From assembly GCA_029940245.1 (NCBI GenBank), contig JAOZRF010000083.1:1-9361 (forward strand): a stretch of DNA of 9,361 bases. The letters are read 5' to 3'. The DNA is from Desulfobacula sp. (GTDB lineage: Bacteria > Desulfobacterota > Desulfobacteria > Desulfobacterales > Desulfobacteraceae). Below the pieces are notes generated by a model. That model searched no databases. It was not told the DNA's origin and saw only the letters and a list, made by a program, of their open reading frames with translations. The translations under genes and the position numbers were made by a program. Every line of letters starts with the position of its first letter. Positions within the stretch are counted from its first letter, which is position 1. This document shows positions 1 to 5,655 of the stretch, in pieces.

Positions 1-63
1 AAAATGCAATAATGCAAGTCTGACCCCACTCAAATCTGCCAACTCCGAAAGTTGAGTTAAGTT
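1..63. repeat. Repeat-like intergenic segment, possibly a REP or transposon-end fragment
   Basis: No gene is visible here. Read on the minus strand, the segment has a small hairpin, CAACT-TTCGG-AGTTG (plus-strand 40-54), with an alternative overlapping pairing AACTC/GAGTT (41-45 with 54-58). It is followed by a GGGGTCAGACTTGCATT stretch and the tandem heptamer AATGCAA (3-9 and 11-17, period 8). From memory, GGGGTCAG-CTTGCATT strings recur beside IS200-like Y1 (REP-associated) transposases in many proteobacteria. That link is recollection, not a search result. The segment is cut by the window edge, so any transposase would lie to the left of position 1. Confidence 0.4.
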
Positions 64-77
64 ACTTTTTTTGTTTA

Positions 78-115
78 TTTAGTGTAAAAAAATCTATTGG
101 TCAACAATTAATTTT
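78..115 (-). terminator. Weak putative terminator after hflX
   Basis: Just after the hflX TAA stop, the minus strand reads ATTG-TTGAC-CAAT followed by AGA and seven T residues. The stem has only 4 bp, so this is a poor intrinsic terminator at best. It is listed because no stronger signal follows the gene within the window. The rest of this short gap is AT-rich and featureless. Confidence 0.25.
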
Positions 116-1738
116 TTATAAAAATAGCATTGATTCCAATTTGTCTATCAATGGTGTCAAGCTTTCCCGTTGAGTGGCTGAAATAAGAACCCCCTGGTTT
201 AACAACCATTTATTATCAAACGAATCAAGGTCAACCCTGTCTATTTTATTGAATACATACACGGTAGGAATATTATCTAATTTTAAATTTTTTAAAATTT
301 TTTCAACAGACTCTTTTTGCTGCTGGTATCTGGGATTGCTTATGTCTATCACATGCAGGATGATATTGGCATCGGAAAGTTCTTCCAAGGTGGCATGGAA
401 TGCTTCCATCAATTCTTTTGGAAGATCCTGGATAAACCCTACAGTATCTGTGATAATGACTTCCATATCTTTGGGAAATCTTAGCCGTCTGCTGGATGGA
501 TCAAGGGTTGCAAACAGCCGGTCGGCTGCCATGATTTTGCTTTGGGTCAAGGTATTCAAAAGTGTTGATTTGCCGACATTTGTATAGCCAACAATTGAGA
601 TAATGGGCAGATCATTTCTTTTACGTCTGGATTTTTGTTGCCGTCTTTGTTTTCGAATTTTAAGGATTTCTTTTTTTAATTGATTAATTTTTTCTCTGAC
701 CCGCCGCCGGTTGATTTCAAGCTTTGTTTCACCAGGACCTCTGCCGCCAATTCCACCGGTCAAACGTGACATGGCTGTATTTTTAGTGATCAGTCGCGGC
801 AGAAGATATTCCATCTGGGCAAGTTCAACCTGGAATTTACCTTCCCTGGATTTTGCCTGTTTGGCAAAGATATCAAGGATTAACTGGGTACGATCAATGA
901 CTTTTATTTCAACAAAATCTGTAATGGAACGAATTTGGGATGATGATAATTCCCGATCAAACACCAGTATGGTGGCGTATCTTTGAATCGCCTCAATAAT
1001 CAGTGTGGAAAGCTTTCCCTTACCCACCACAAATTTTGGATCAATGGTTTTTCTTCTTTGAATAGATGTACCAATCACATTGATGGAACATGTTTTACAA
1101 AGTTCTTTAAGCTCATCCATGGAAGCTAAGGCTTCTTTTGGATCAAGTGTTGTCGCGTTTATTAAAAATGCATTTTCGATTCCGGATTCAGGTTTGTATA
1201 AATGATTTTTCCGTGTCAGTTCAGATTCAAGGGCCAGAATTTGAGACAGACAATCAATGTCCAGATTTTGAATGCTAGCTGGATCAAGAATTTGATATGG
1301 AGCTGAATCCTCATCTGGAAGGATATGTCCGGAATAAACGATTCCGGGTTCACCATCTGATGTGATGCAGATAGCCGTTATATAATCCAGGCGCAAAAGC
1401 GCAAGATCTGTTAGATCATCCCTTGTTAATGGTTCATTTTTTAAATGGGTATGAATCAGGCGAAGCCCTTTGAGATTTCCGGGCAGGGCCATATATCCAG
1501 AAGTTATGGGAATATCAATTTTGTGAAAATCTCCTACAATGACATAAACTACCTTTCCATTTCGGTCGATGAGCAGACCAATCTGCCTTCTTATTTCATG
1601 GGATAGTTCTACAGACAATTGTGCAAGTTCAGGATCTATAATATATTCGTGCGGCGTGTTGCAGGTATAAAGATTTTCTATTCTTTTGATCTGGGTGTTT
1701 TTAAGACCAGACGTGTTGCCGTATAATGTTTTTCTCAT
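116..1738 (-). CDS. hflX: GTPase HflX, long form with N-terminal extension
   Basis: HflX is a ribosome-associated GTPase that splits stalled or stressed 70S ribosomes in the cytoplasm. The 540 residues are about 110 longer than the E. coli protein, and the excess is a separate N-terminal domain (about 1-185). The HflX domain follows (about 190-370), with the glycine-rich GGIGGRGPGETKLE segment at 328-341 and a basic helical linker (about 343-375). The G domain has G1 GYTNVGKST (384-392), G3 DTVGF (431-435), G4 NKID (497-500) and G5 SAT (520-522). The ATG overlaps the dnaB TGA as ATGA, and an AGGA ribosome binding site lies 7 bases upstream inside dnaB. This suggests translational coupling to dnaB. 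The extension carries an HTH...D motif, discussed in the findings. The GTPase assignment is certain; the role of the extension is unknown to me. Confidence 0.96.
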   Translation of the reverse strand: MRKTLYGNTSGLKNTQIKRIENLYTCNTPHEYIIDPELAQLSVELSHEIRRQIGLLIDRNGKVVYVIVGDFHKIDIPITSGYMALPGNLKGLRLIHTHLKNEPLTRDDLTDLALLRLDYITAICITSDGEPGIVYSGHILPDEDSAPYQILDPASIQNLDIDCLSQILALESELTRKNHLYKPESGIENAFLINATTLDPKEALASMDELKELCKTCSINVIGTSIQRRKTIDPKFVVGKGKLSTLIIEAIQRYATILVFDRELSSSQIRSITDFVEIKVIDRTQLILDIFAKQAKSREGKFQVELAQMEYLLPRLITKNTAMSRLTGGIGGRGPGETKLEINRRRVREKINQLKKEILKIRKQRRQQKSRRKRNDLPIISIVGYTNVGKSTLLNTLTQSKIMAADRLFATLDPSSRRLRFPKDMEVIITDTVGFIQDLPKELMEAFHATLEELSDANIILHVIDISNPRYQQQKESVEKILKNLKLDNIPTVYVFNKIDRVDLDSFDNKWLLNQGVLISATQRESLTPLIDKLESMLFL

Positions 1739-3096
1739 TCAAATTCCTGGTATGAATTTGGTGCCAGTTCTTCAAAACGGGTAAATTGACCAAGAAAATG
1801 CATAAATGCTGTGCCTGTAGCACCATTTCTATTTTTAGCAACAATAATTTCAGCCGTTCCTTTTTTAGGATTATCCGGCTCTTTATTGTATACCTCATCC
1901 CGATAAATAAAGGCGACAATATCTGCATCCTGCTCCAGCGCGCCTGACTCGCGAAGATCAGACAACATGGGACGTTTATCAGATCTTTGTTCCAGCATAC
2001 GATTCAATTGAGATAAAGCAATGACCGGGACATCCAGTTCTTTTGCAAGTGCTTTTAGAGACCTTGATATTTCAGCAATTTCAAGGTCTCTTCTATCAGT
2101 TCTGAATGGGGGTTTCATGAGCTGAAGGTAATCTACAATAATCAGCCCCAGTTCATTATGCCGTTGATAAAGTTTTCTTGCTTTTGCTCTTATTTCCATC
2201 ACGGTAATGTTGGGTGTATCATCAATAAAAATGGGCAATTCATTTAAAATACCAGCGGCATCTGTTGCATTTTGCCAGTCCTCCTGGCTGATAAAGCCAG
2301 TTTTAAGCCTGTTTGAATCTATGCGGGCCTCGGAGGTAAGCAATCTCATGGAAAGCTGTTCATTGGACATTTCCAAAGAGAAAACAGCAACTGGTTTACG
2401 TTCTTCAAGGGCAACGTTTCTGGCAATATTCAACGCAAAAGCAGTTTTCCCCATGCTTGGTCGTGCTGCCAGAATAATCAAATCAGATTTTTGCAATCCA
2501 GAAGTAATCTGGTTTAATTTTGGATATCCGGAAGACAGGCCTGAAAGCCCACCATCTTTTCCCTGTTGCGCTTCAAGTTTATCAATATTTAAATTGATCA
2601 ATTCTCCCAGGTTTTTAAAGGCAGTGCCGGATTTTTTTTCTGAAATATTAAAAATTGAGCTTTCAGCAAAATCAATAATATCTTCAAAATCGCCTTTGTC
2701 CTTTAGACATTTTTCAATAATATCAGATGAGGCAGTTATCAATTGTCTTAAAGAGGCTTTGCCTTTAATTATTCGGGCATAATGGACGGCATTTACCGCA
2801 ATGGGAGCTGCATCGGAGATGGCAGCAAGATATGCGGCCCCACCAATAGTTTCAAGTTCTCCTTTTTCTTTGAGCCTATTGGCAACAGTAACAAGATCTG
2901 CAGGCTCTTCTTTGCCGGCAAGTTCTATAATTACTTTGAATATTTTTTTATGTGCACCTTTGTAAAAGTCTTCAAAGGACAGAATGTCTATAATATCAAG
3001 AAGGCTGTCATTATTAATAAATATAGCACTTAATATTGATTCTTCCGCATCAATATCATGGGGAGGCGTCTTGCTTAAGAGGGGATCTTGAGTTAT
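1735..3096 (-). CDS. dnaB: Replicative DNA helicase DnaB, start codon not canonical
   Basis: DnaB is the hexameric 5'-3' helicase that unwinds DNA at the replication fork. In-frame translation gives the full N-terminal primase-interacting domain (about residues 9-115, beginning SKTPPHDIDAEESILSAIF), a linker and the RecA-like core. The core shows Walker A ARPSMGKT (211-218), FSLEMS with the catalytic Glu (about 239-244), Walker B IIVDYLQLM (about 319-327), SQLNR, and KNRNG near the C terminus. The length of 453 residues is normal. The frame has no ATG, GTG or TTG upstream of a TTG at 2742, which lies inside the domain and would remove 118 conserved residues. I placed the start at the ATA at 3096-3094, which gives a natural N terminus, MTQDPLLSKTPPHD. 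An in-frame TAA (3111-3109) runs into 13 A residues just upstream. The stop overlaps the hflX ATG. Gene identity is certain; the exact start is not. Confidence 0.9.
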   Translation of the reverse strand: MTQDPLLSKTPPHDIDAEESILSAIFINNDSLLDIIDILSFEDFYKGAHKKIFKVIIELAGKEEPADLVTVANRLKEKGELETIGGAAYLAAISDAAPIAVNAVHYARIIKGKASLRQLITASSDIIEKCLKDKGDFEDIIDFAESSIFNISEKKSGTAFKNLGELINLNIDKLEAQQGKDGGLSGLSSGYPKLNQITSGLQKSDLIILAARPSMGKTAFALNIARNVALEERKPVAVFSLEMSNEQLSMRLLTSEARIDSNRLKTGFISQEDWQNATDAAGILNELPIFIDDTPNITVMEIRAKARKLYQRHNELGLIIVDYLQLMKPPFRTDRRDLEIAEISRSLKALAKELDVPVIALSQLNRMLEQRSDKRPMLSDLRESGALEQDADIVAFIYRDEVYNKEPDNPKKGTAEIIVAKNRNGATGTAFMHFLGQFTRFEELAPNSYQEFE

Positions 3097-3097
3097 G

Positions 3098-3110
3098 TTT
3101 TTTTTTTTTT
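3098..3110 (-). repeat. A13 homopolymer in the dnaB 5' region
   Basis: Thirteen consecutive A residues (minus strand) sit between an in-frame TAA and the predicted dnaB start. One added A would join the GTG at 3116-3114 to the dnaB frame. One deleted A would join the TTG at 3118-3116. Either gives a DnaB of about 460 residues with a KKK(K)N leader. Such tracts are prone to polymerase slippage, replication slippage and sequencing error. Neither candidate start has a recognisable Shine-Dalgarno sequence. Confidence 0.9.
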
Positions 3111-3127
3111 AAGCACAATATAATTTC

Positions 3128-3167
3128 AAAAAATACATCCGGGAAAATTTAACCATTTTCCCGGATG
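3128..3167 (-). terminator. Intrinsic terminator after rplI
   Basis: On the minus strand, CATCCGGGAAAAT and ATTTTCCCGGATG form a perfect 13-bp stem with the loop GGTTAA. The stem is followed by TATTTTTT. It begins 11 bases after the rplI TAA. Only the minus orientation has the T tract. It should end much of the ribosomal-protein transcript and separate it from dnaB-hflX. Confidence 0.9.
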
Positions 3168-3178
3168 AAATTTAAACA

Positions 3179-3637
3179 TTATTTTCCTTCTTTTTCTTCC
3201 GGGATAACCTTGACTGTAATTTCAGGCTCAACATCTTTGTAAAGACGAATGGGCACTTTGTATTCTCCGATTTCTTTTATTGGTTCTGCAAGAAGAATAG
3301 AACGACGTTCCAGAATTATGTCCTGAAGGTTCAAAGAATCTTTGATGTCATGGGAAGTGACTGATCCGTAAAGACGTGATTCTTCATGAACTTTAGCTTT
3401 AATTGTACATACAATATTTTTAATTTTAGCAGCGATTTCTTCAGCAATCTTTCTTTCTTTGGCAATTTGAAGTTCAAGCTTTGCTTTTGTCTGTTCCATG
3501 ACTTTTCTGTTCTGGGGTGTCGCAATAATTGCTTTTCCCTGGGGCAGAAGATAGTTGCGGCCATACCCTGCCGCCACTTCACATTCTGTTCCTGCAATGC
3601 CCAGTGTGTCAATGGTTTCTTTTAGTATAATTCTCAT
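3179..3637 (-). CDS. rplI: 50S ribosomal protein bL9
   Basis: bL9 is a two-domain large-subunit protein that binds near the base of the L1 stalk and helps maintain reading frame. The 152 residues match the usual length of about 148-150. The N-terminal domain shows the family pattern of a short strand, a glycine turn, then EVAAGYGRNYLLPQGKA (about 19-35). A long charged connecting helix follows (about 41-75), then the C-terminal domain ending in a lysine/glutamate-rich tail. A GGAGG ribosome binding site lies 6 bases before the ATG. It is the last gene before the strong terminator in the rpsF-rpsR-DUF2232-rplI order. A 6-bp hairpin lies in its leader. Nothing in the protein looks unusual. Confidence 0.98.
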   Translation of the reverse strand: MRIILKETIDTLGIAGTECEVAAGYGRNYLLPQGKAIIATPQNRKVMEQTKAKLELQIAKERKIAEEIAAKIKNIVCTIKAKVHEESRLYGSVTSHDIKDSLNLQDIILERRSILLAEPIKEIGEYKVPIRLYKDVEPEITVKVIPEEKEGK

Positions 3638-3655
3638 TTAAACCTCCAAAAAGAT

Positions 3656-3681
3656 TCAGCCGTTTTTTTAAATGGGGCTGA
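3656..3681 (-). other. Hairpin in the rplI leader
   Basis: In the 63-base gap between the DUF2232 gene and rplI, the minus strand has TCAGCC paired to GGCTGA (6 bp) around a 14-base A-rich loop. It is followed by ATCTTTTTGG and then the rplI ribosome binding site. The weak stem plus a broken T tract could be a partial terminator, a processing site or an RNA-stability element. I cannot tell which. Confidence 0.4.
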
Positions 3682-3700
3682 CTTTTAGTTTATTTTTTTA

Positions 3701-4651
3701 TTACATAGCCATATCAAGTTTTCTAAAATTGATCCATGTATCAAACAATCCAAATCCAATAACAAGGAACATGAAAAGAGGTTGAATCGCAATTAATGTG
3801 TAAATAAAAAATCTTAATGCAAAAGGGGCTCTTTTTTTTTGAAAAAAAAATGATACCACTGCAATTCCCTGAAAAAAATATACAAACATTAAAATAATCA
3901 ACATATTTATGGCAATTATTTTTAGTATGTATATGGGTAAAAATATCAAAATAGATAACGCAATCACACCAAATATCATATAATCCGGTGCTTTCCATTG
4001 ATTTAAATTTTCAATGCTTTTAACAATGATGCCTTTTTTAAACAGCACTTTTTTTATCAATATAATGTTGAGCCATACCATTGTAAGATATGAATTGATA
4101 AATATTCCCGGAAAAATAAGAACAAACAATGAACTTGCTTGTTCTAACATTTGCTTATCAATTTTTATTTCCGGATAAAATTGTGCTGATTCTGAAAAAA
4201 GCTGAGATGACAATGCATGATATCTTGAAACATAATTTGAAATCAAGTGTTCAATTCCCTGGGCATAAGTTAAAGAATAAATAAACAAAACCGCTGCACA
4301 GGTTCCAAGAACTGCAAAGCAGGTGTAGAGCATAATTTTTTCAATACCCAAGTGTTTCTCTATAAATTCTCCAAGGAAAAAACCTGTCATCAATAAGGAA
4401 CCAAAGTAAAGCGTATTAAATGCAAAGTTCCGGGTAAATACAACCAACATTGCCATAGTGGCGGCCATTATAATGCCGCTGCTGTTTCTTCCTGTCTTAA
4501 GCCTGTAAAATAAAACAGGCAAAGGAAGTACCATCCAGGCAAAAATACCTATCAACGGCATGATATATATGATGGCAATGATCAATATACATAATAGGAT
4601 ACCGGTCAAGATATTTTTAATTATGGTTGGTTGTATTAGTGTGCCAGTCAC
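3701..4651 (-). CDS. DUF2232 family integral membrane protein
   Basis: This is a hydrophobic protein of about 316 residues with roughly eight membrane segments, at about 13-35, 37-50, 58-75, 106-127, 172-200, 224-245, 246-268 and 279-303. A polar loop lies at about 130-170. The C-terminal motif GFGLFDTWINFRKLD fits the DUF2232 (YybS-like) family, whose function is not established. The position between rpsR and rplI is typical for this family. I chose the GTG at 4651 over the ATG at 4657 because the only ribosome binding site, AGGAG (4664-4660), is 8 bases from the GTG but only 2 from the ATG. The gene is rich in homopolymers, including runs of 9 T and 9 A (plus-strand 3832-3850) that encode FFFQKK. 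Family call is fairly sure; function is unknown. Confidence 0.85.
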   Translation of the reverse strand: MTGTLIQPTIIKNILTGILLCILIIAIIYIMPLIGIFAWMVLPLPVLFYRLKTGRNSSGIIMAATMAMLVVFTRNFAFNTLYFGSLLMTGFFLGEFIEKHLGIEKIMLYTCFAVLGTCAAVLFIYSLTYAQGIEHLISNYVSRYHALSSQLFSESAQFYPEIKIDKQMLEQASSLFVLIFPGIFINSYLTMVWLNIILIKKVLFKKGIIVKSIENLNQWKAPDYMIFGVIALSILIFLPIYILKIIAINMLIILMFVYFFQGIAVVSFFFQKKRAPFALRFFIYTLIAIQPLFMFLVIGFGLFDTWINFRKLDMAM

Positions 4652-4676
4652 CTGCATTGCTCCTGAAAACTAAATT

Positions 4677-4946
4677 TTAATACATGGGTCTGCCAACAAA
4701 CGGCAACAGAGCGATCTGGCGAGATTGTTTGACTGCAACAGTAAGCTGGCGCTGATGTCTGGCGCAGGTACCGGTAATTCTTCTGGGAATTATTTTTCCC
4801 CTTTCTGTAATGAATTGTCTGAGTGCTTTCGGGGTTTTATAGTCTATATTAAGATCCTTATCCACACAGAATCTGCATATTTTCCGGCGTTGATAAAATT
4901 TGTTTTTACCGCCACCTCTTTGTGTTCTATTATTATCATCGTACAT
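4677..4946 (-). CDS. rpsR: 30S ribosomal protein bS18, zinc-binding type
   Basis: bS18 forms a heterodimer with bS6 on the platform of the 30S subunit. The 89 residues carry the family signature of an RRKICRFC start, then the [20 protein letters not shown] block (about 38-56), then [11 protein letters not shown]. Cys24, Cys27, Cys61 and His64 make a C-x2-C...C-x2-H set, the zinc-binding (C+) form of the protein. A GGAGG ribosome binding site lies about 9 bases before the ATG. It follows rpsF with a 22-base gap and no ssb between them, unlike Bacillus. Its partner protein is encoded next door, and the pair may bind the rpsF leader (5422-5463). Confidence 0.98.
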   Translation of the reverse strand: MYDDNNRTQRGGGKNKFYQRRKICRFCVDKDLNIDYKTPKALRQFITERGKIIPRRITGTCARHQRQLTVAVKQSRQIALLPFVGRPMY

Positions 4947-4968
4947 TATTATTATCCTCCAATCTTAA

Positions 4969-5415
4969 TTATTCTGTTTTGTCGTCGGTTTTTTCAACTT
5001 TTTCATCATCAAGAGAAGCATCTTCATCAGGCTTTTCGTCTTCAACAGATTCTTTGTCTGGCTCGGTTGCCTGTTTGGATTGGTCCAGGGCTTCCTGGAT
5101 TTCTTTTTCAAGTTGTTCTGCCGTTACATCATCAGAAAGAAGGATTGTCATAAATTTGAGTACATCATCACTAAGGCGGAAATTTCTTTCAAGTTCTTTT
5201 ATAAGCTTGCCCGTGCCACCGTATGTGACACATACATAATGACCCCGCAATTTTTTCTTGATTTCATAGGCAAGCTTTTTGTTGCCCCATTCATCAAAGT
5301 TTGTAAGAATACCACCTTCTTTGGCAATAATATTCCTGACTTTTTCAAACAGGTCGGCACGAGTTTGGTCCTGAAGATCAGGGTCAGCAATAAAAACAGT
5401 TTCATACTTCCTCAT
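4969..5415 (-). CDS. rpsF: 30S ribosomal protein bS6 with long acidic tail
   Basis: bS6 binds 16S rRNA together with bS18. The ferredoxin-like fold covers about residues 1-95: MRKYETVFIADPDL, then WGNKKLAYEIKK, then HYVCVTYGG, then ERNFRLSDDVLKFMTI. After it comes a tail of about 50 residues (about 97-148) dominated by Asp, Glu, Lys and Ser, probably disordered. The 148 residues exceed the usual core of about 95-100, although tails are common in this family. The ATG is preceded by AAGGAG at a spacing of 6. It is the first gene of the minus-strand operon and has a promoter and a structured leader upstream. Confidence 0.98.
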   Translation of the reverse strand: MRKYETVFIADPDLQDQTRADLFEKVRNIIAKEGGILTNFDEWGNKKLAYEIKKKLRGHYVCVTYGGTGKLIKELERNFRLSDDVLKFMTILLSDDVTAEQLEKEIQEALDQSKQATEPDKESVEDEKPDEDASLDDEKVEKTDDKTE

Positions 5416-5421
5416 TTTTTC

Positions 5422-5463
5422 TCCTTACGGATATAAAGCCCTGACTATTTGTCAGAGCAAGGA
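5422..5463 (-). promoter_or_regulatory. Putative S6:S18 complex-binding leader motif that masks the rpsF RBS
   Basis: Transcribed from the minus strand, UCCUU (5463-5459) can pair with AAGGA (5426-5422), which is the core of the rpsF Shine-Dalgarno. Inside is an 8-bp hairpin, GCUCUGAC-AAAUA-GUCAGGGC (5458-5438), with one G-U pair. A one-sided 11-base bulge lies on the 3' side and contains CCG (5430-5428). A CCG in a bulge flanked by a stem and a hairpin is the published description of the S6:S18 complex-binding motif, which mimics the 16S rRNA site. Seen: the pairing and the CCG. Inferred: bS6:bS18 binding would stabilise the fold and shut off translation of its own operon. Confidence 0.7.
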
Positions 5464-5471
5464 TTAAATAC

Positions 5472-5497
5472 AAAAAAACAACACCCGCCTGTCAGGC
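5472..5497 (-). terminator. Possible attenuator hairpin in the rpsF leader
   Basis: In the rpsF leader, GCCT-GAC-AGGC (5497-5487) is followed by GGGTGTTG and seven T residues (5478-5472). An outer ACAA/TTGT pairing is possible. The core stem is only 4 bp, so termination here would be weak or conditional. Confidence 0.25.
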
Positions 5498-5515
5498 ATT
5501 GTACAAAAACTATTC

Positions 5516-5544
5516 TATATATCATTAATACTGATTTTGGTCAA
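5516..5544 (-). promoter_or_regulatory. Putative sigma-70 promoter for the rpsF operon
   Basis: On the minus strand, TTGACC (5544-5539, five of six consensus bases) and TATATA (5521-5516) are separated by 17 bases. Transcription would start near 5509 and give a leader of about 95 bases, long enough to contain the rpsF regulatory fold. Confidence 0.55.
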
Positions 5545-5576
5545 TATTTATCTCTTGATTTTCTTGCTATTTGCGT

Positions 5577-5605
5577 TTGATTGTGGCATCTATAAAAACT
5601 TAAAT
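5577..5605 (+). promoter_or_regulatory. Weak candidate promoter for leuS
   Basis: TTGATT (5577-5582) and TTAAAT (5600-5605) are 17 bases apart, each matching four of six consensus bases. An alternative -10 box, TATAAA (5591-5596), has no well-placed -35 box. The leader shows no T-box motifs, and I see no leucine leader peptide. Confidence 0.3.
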
Positions 5606-5655
5606 AAAGAGATGATAATTTAATATAGAGCAAGCTTTCACAAGGAGTAAGGGTA

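Noticed and set aside
1735..2742. Reading dnaB as a truncated 335-residue gene starting at TTG 2742
   Set aside because: Translation continues in frame upstream for more than 110 residues with clear DnaB N-terminal homology, so the short form reflects only the missing start codon.
2207..3033. Plus-strand open frames of 191 and 83 residues over dnaB
   Set aside because: They lie entirely over the dnaB coding region on the other strand, have no recognisable domain or ribosome binding site, and are shadows.
4725..5436. Plus-strand open frames over rpsR and rpsF
   Set aside because: They overlap certain ribosomal protein genes antisense, and their composition is that of complemented coding sequence.
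5438..5458. Plus-strand reading of the GCCCTGAC/GTCAGAGC hairpin as an rpsF- or leuS-side terminator
   Set aside because: No T tract follows on the plus strand and no plus-strand gene ends there. The minus-strand leader role explains it better.
5649..5655. T-box or leucine attenuator for leuS
   Set aside because: The 240-base leader has no T-box TGGNACCGCG-like element, no run of Leu codons in a leader peptide and no terminator before the ATG on the plus strand.
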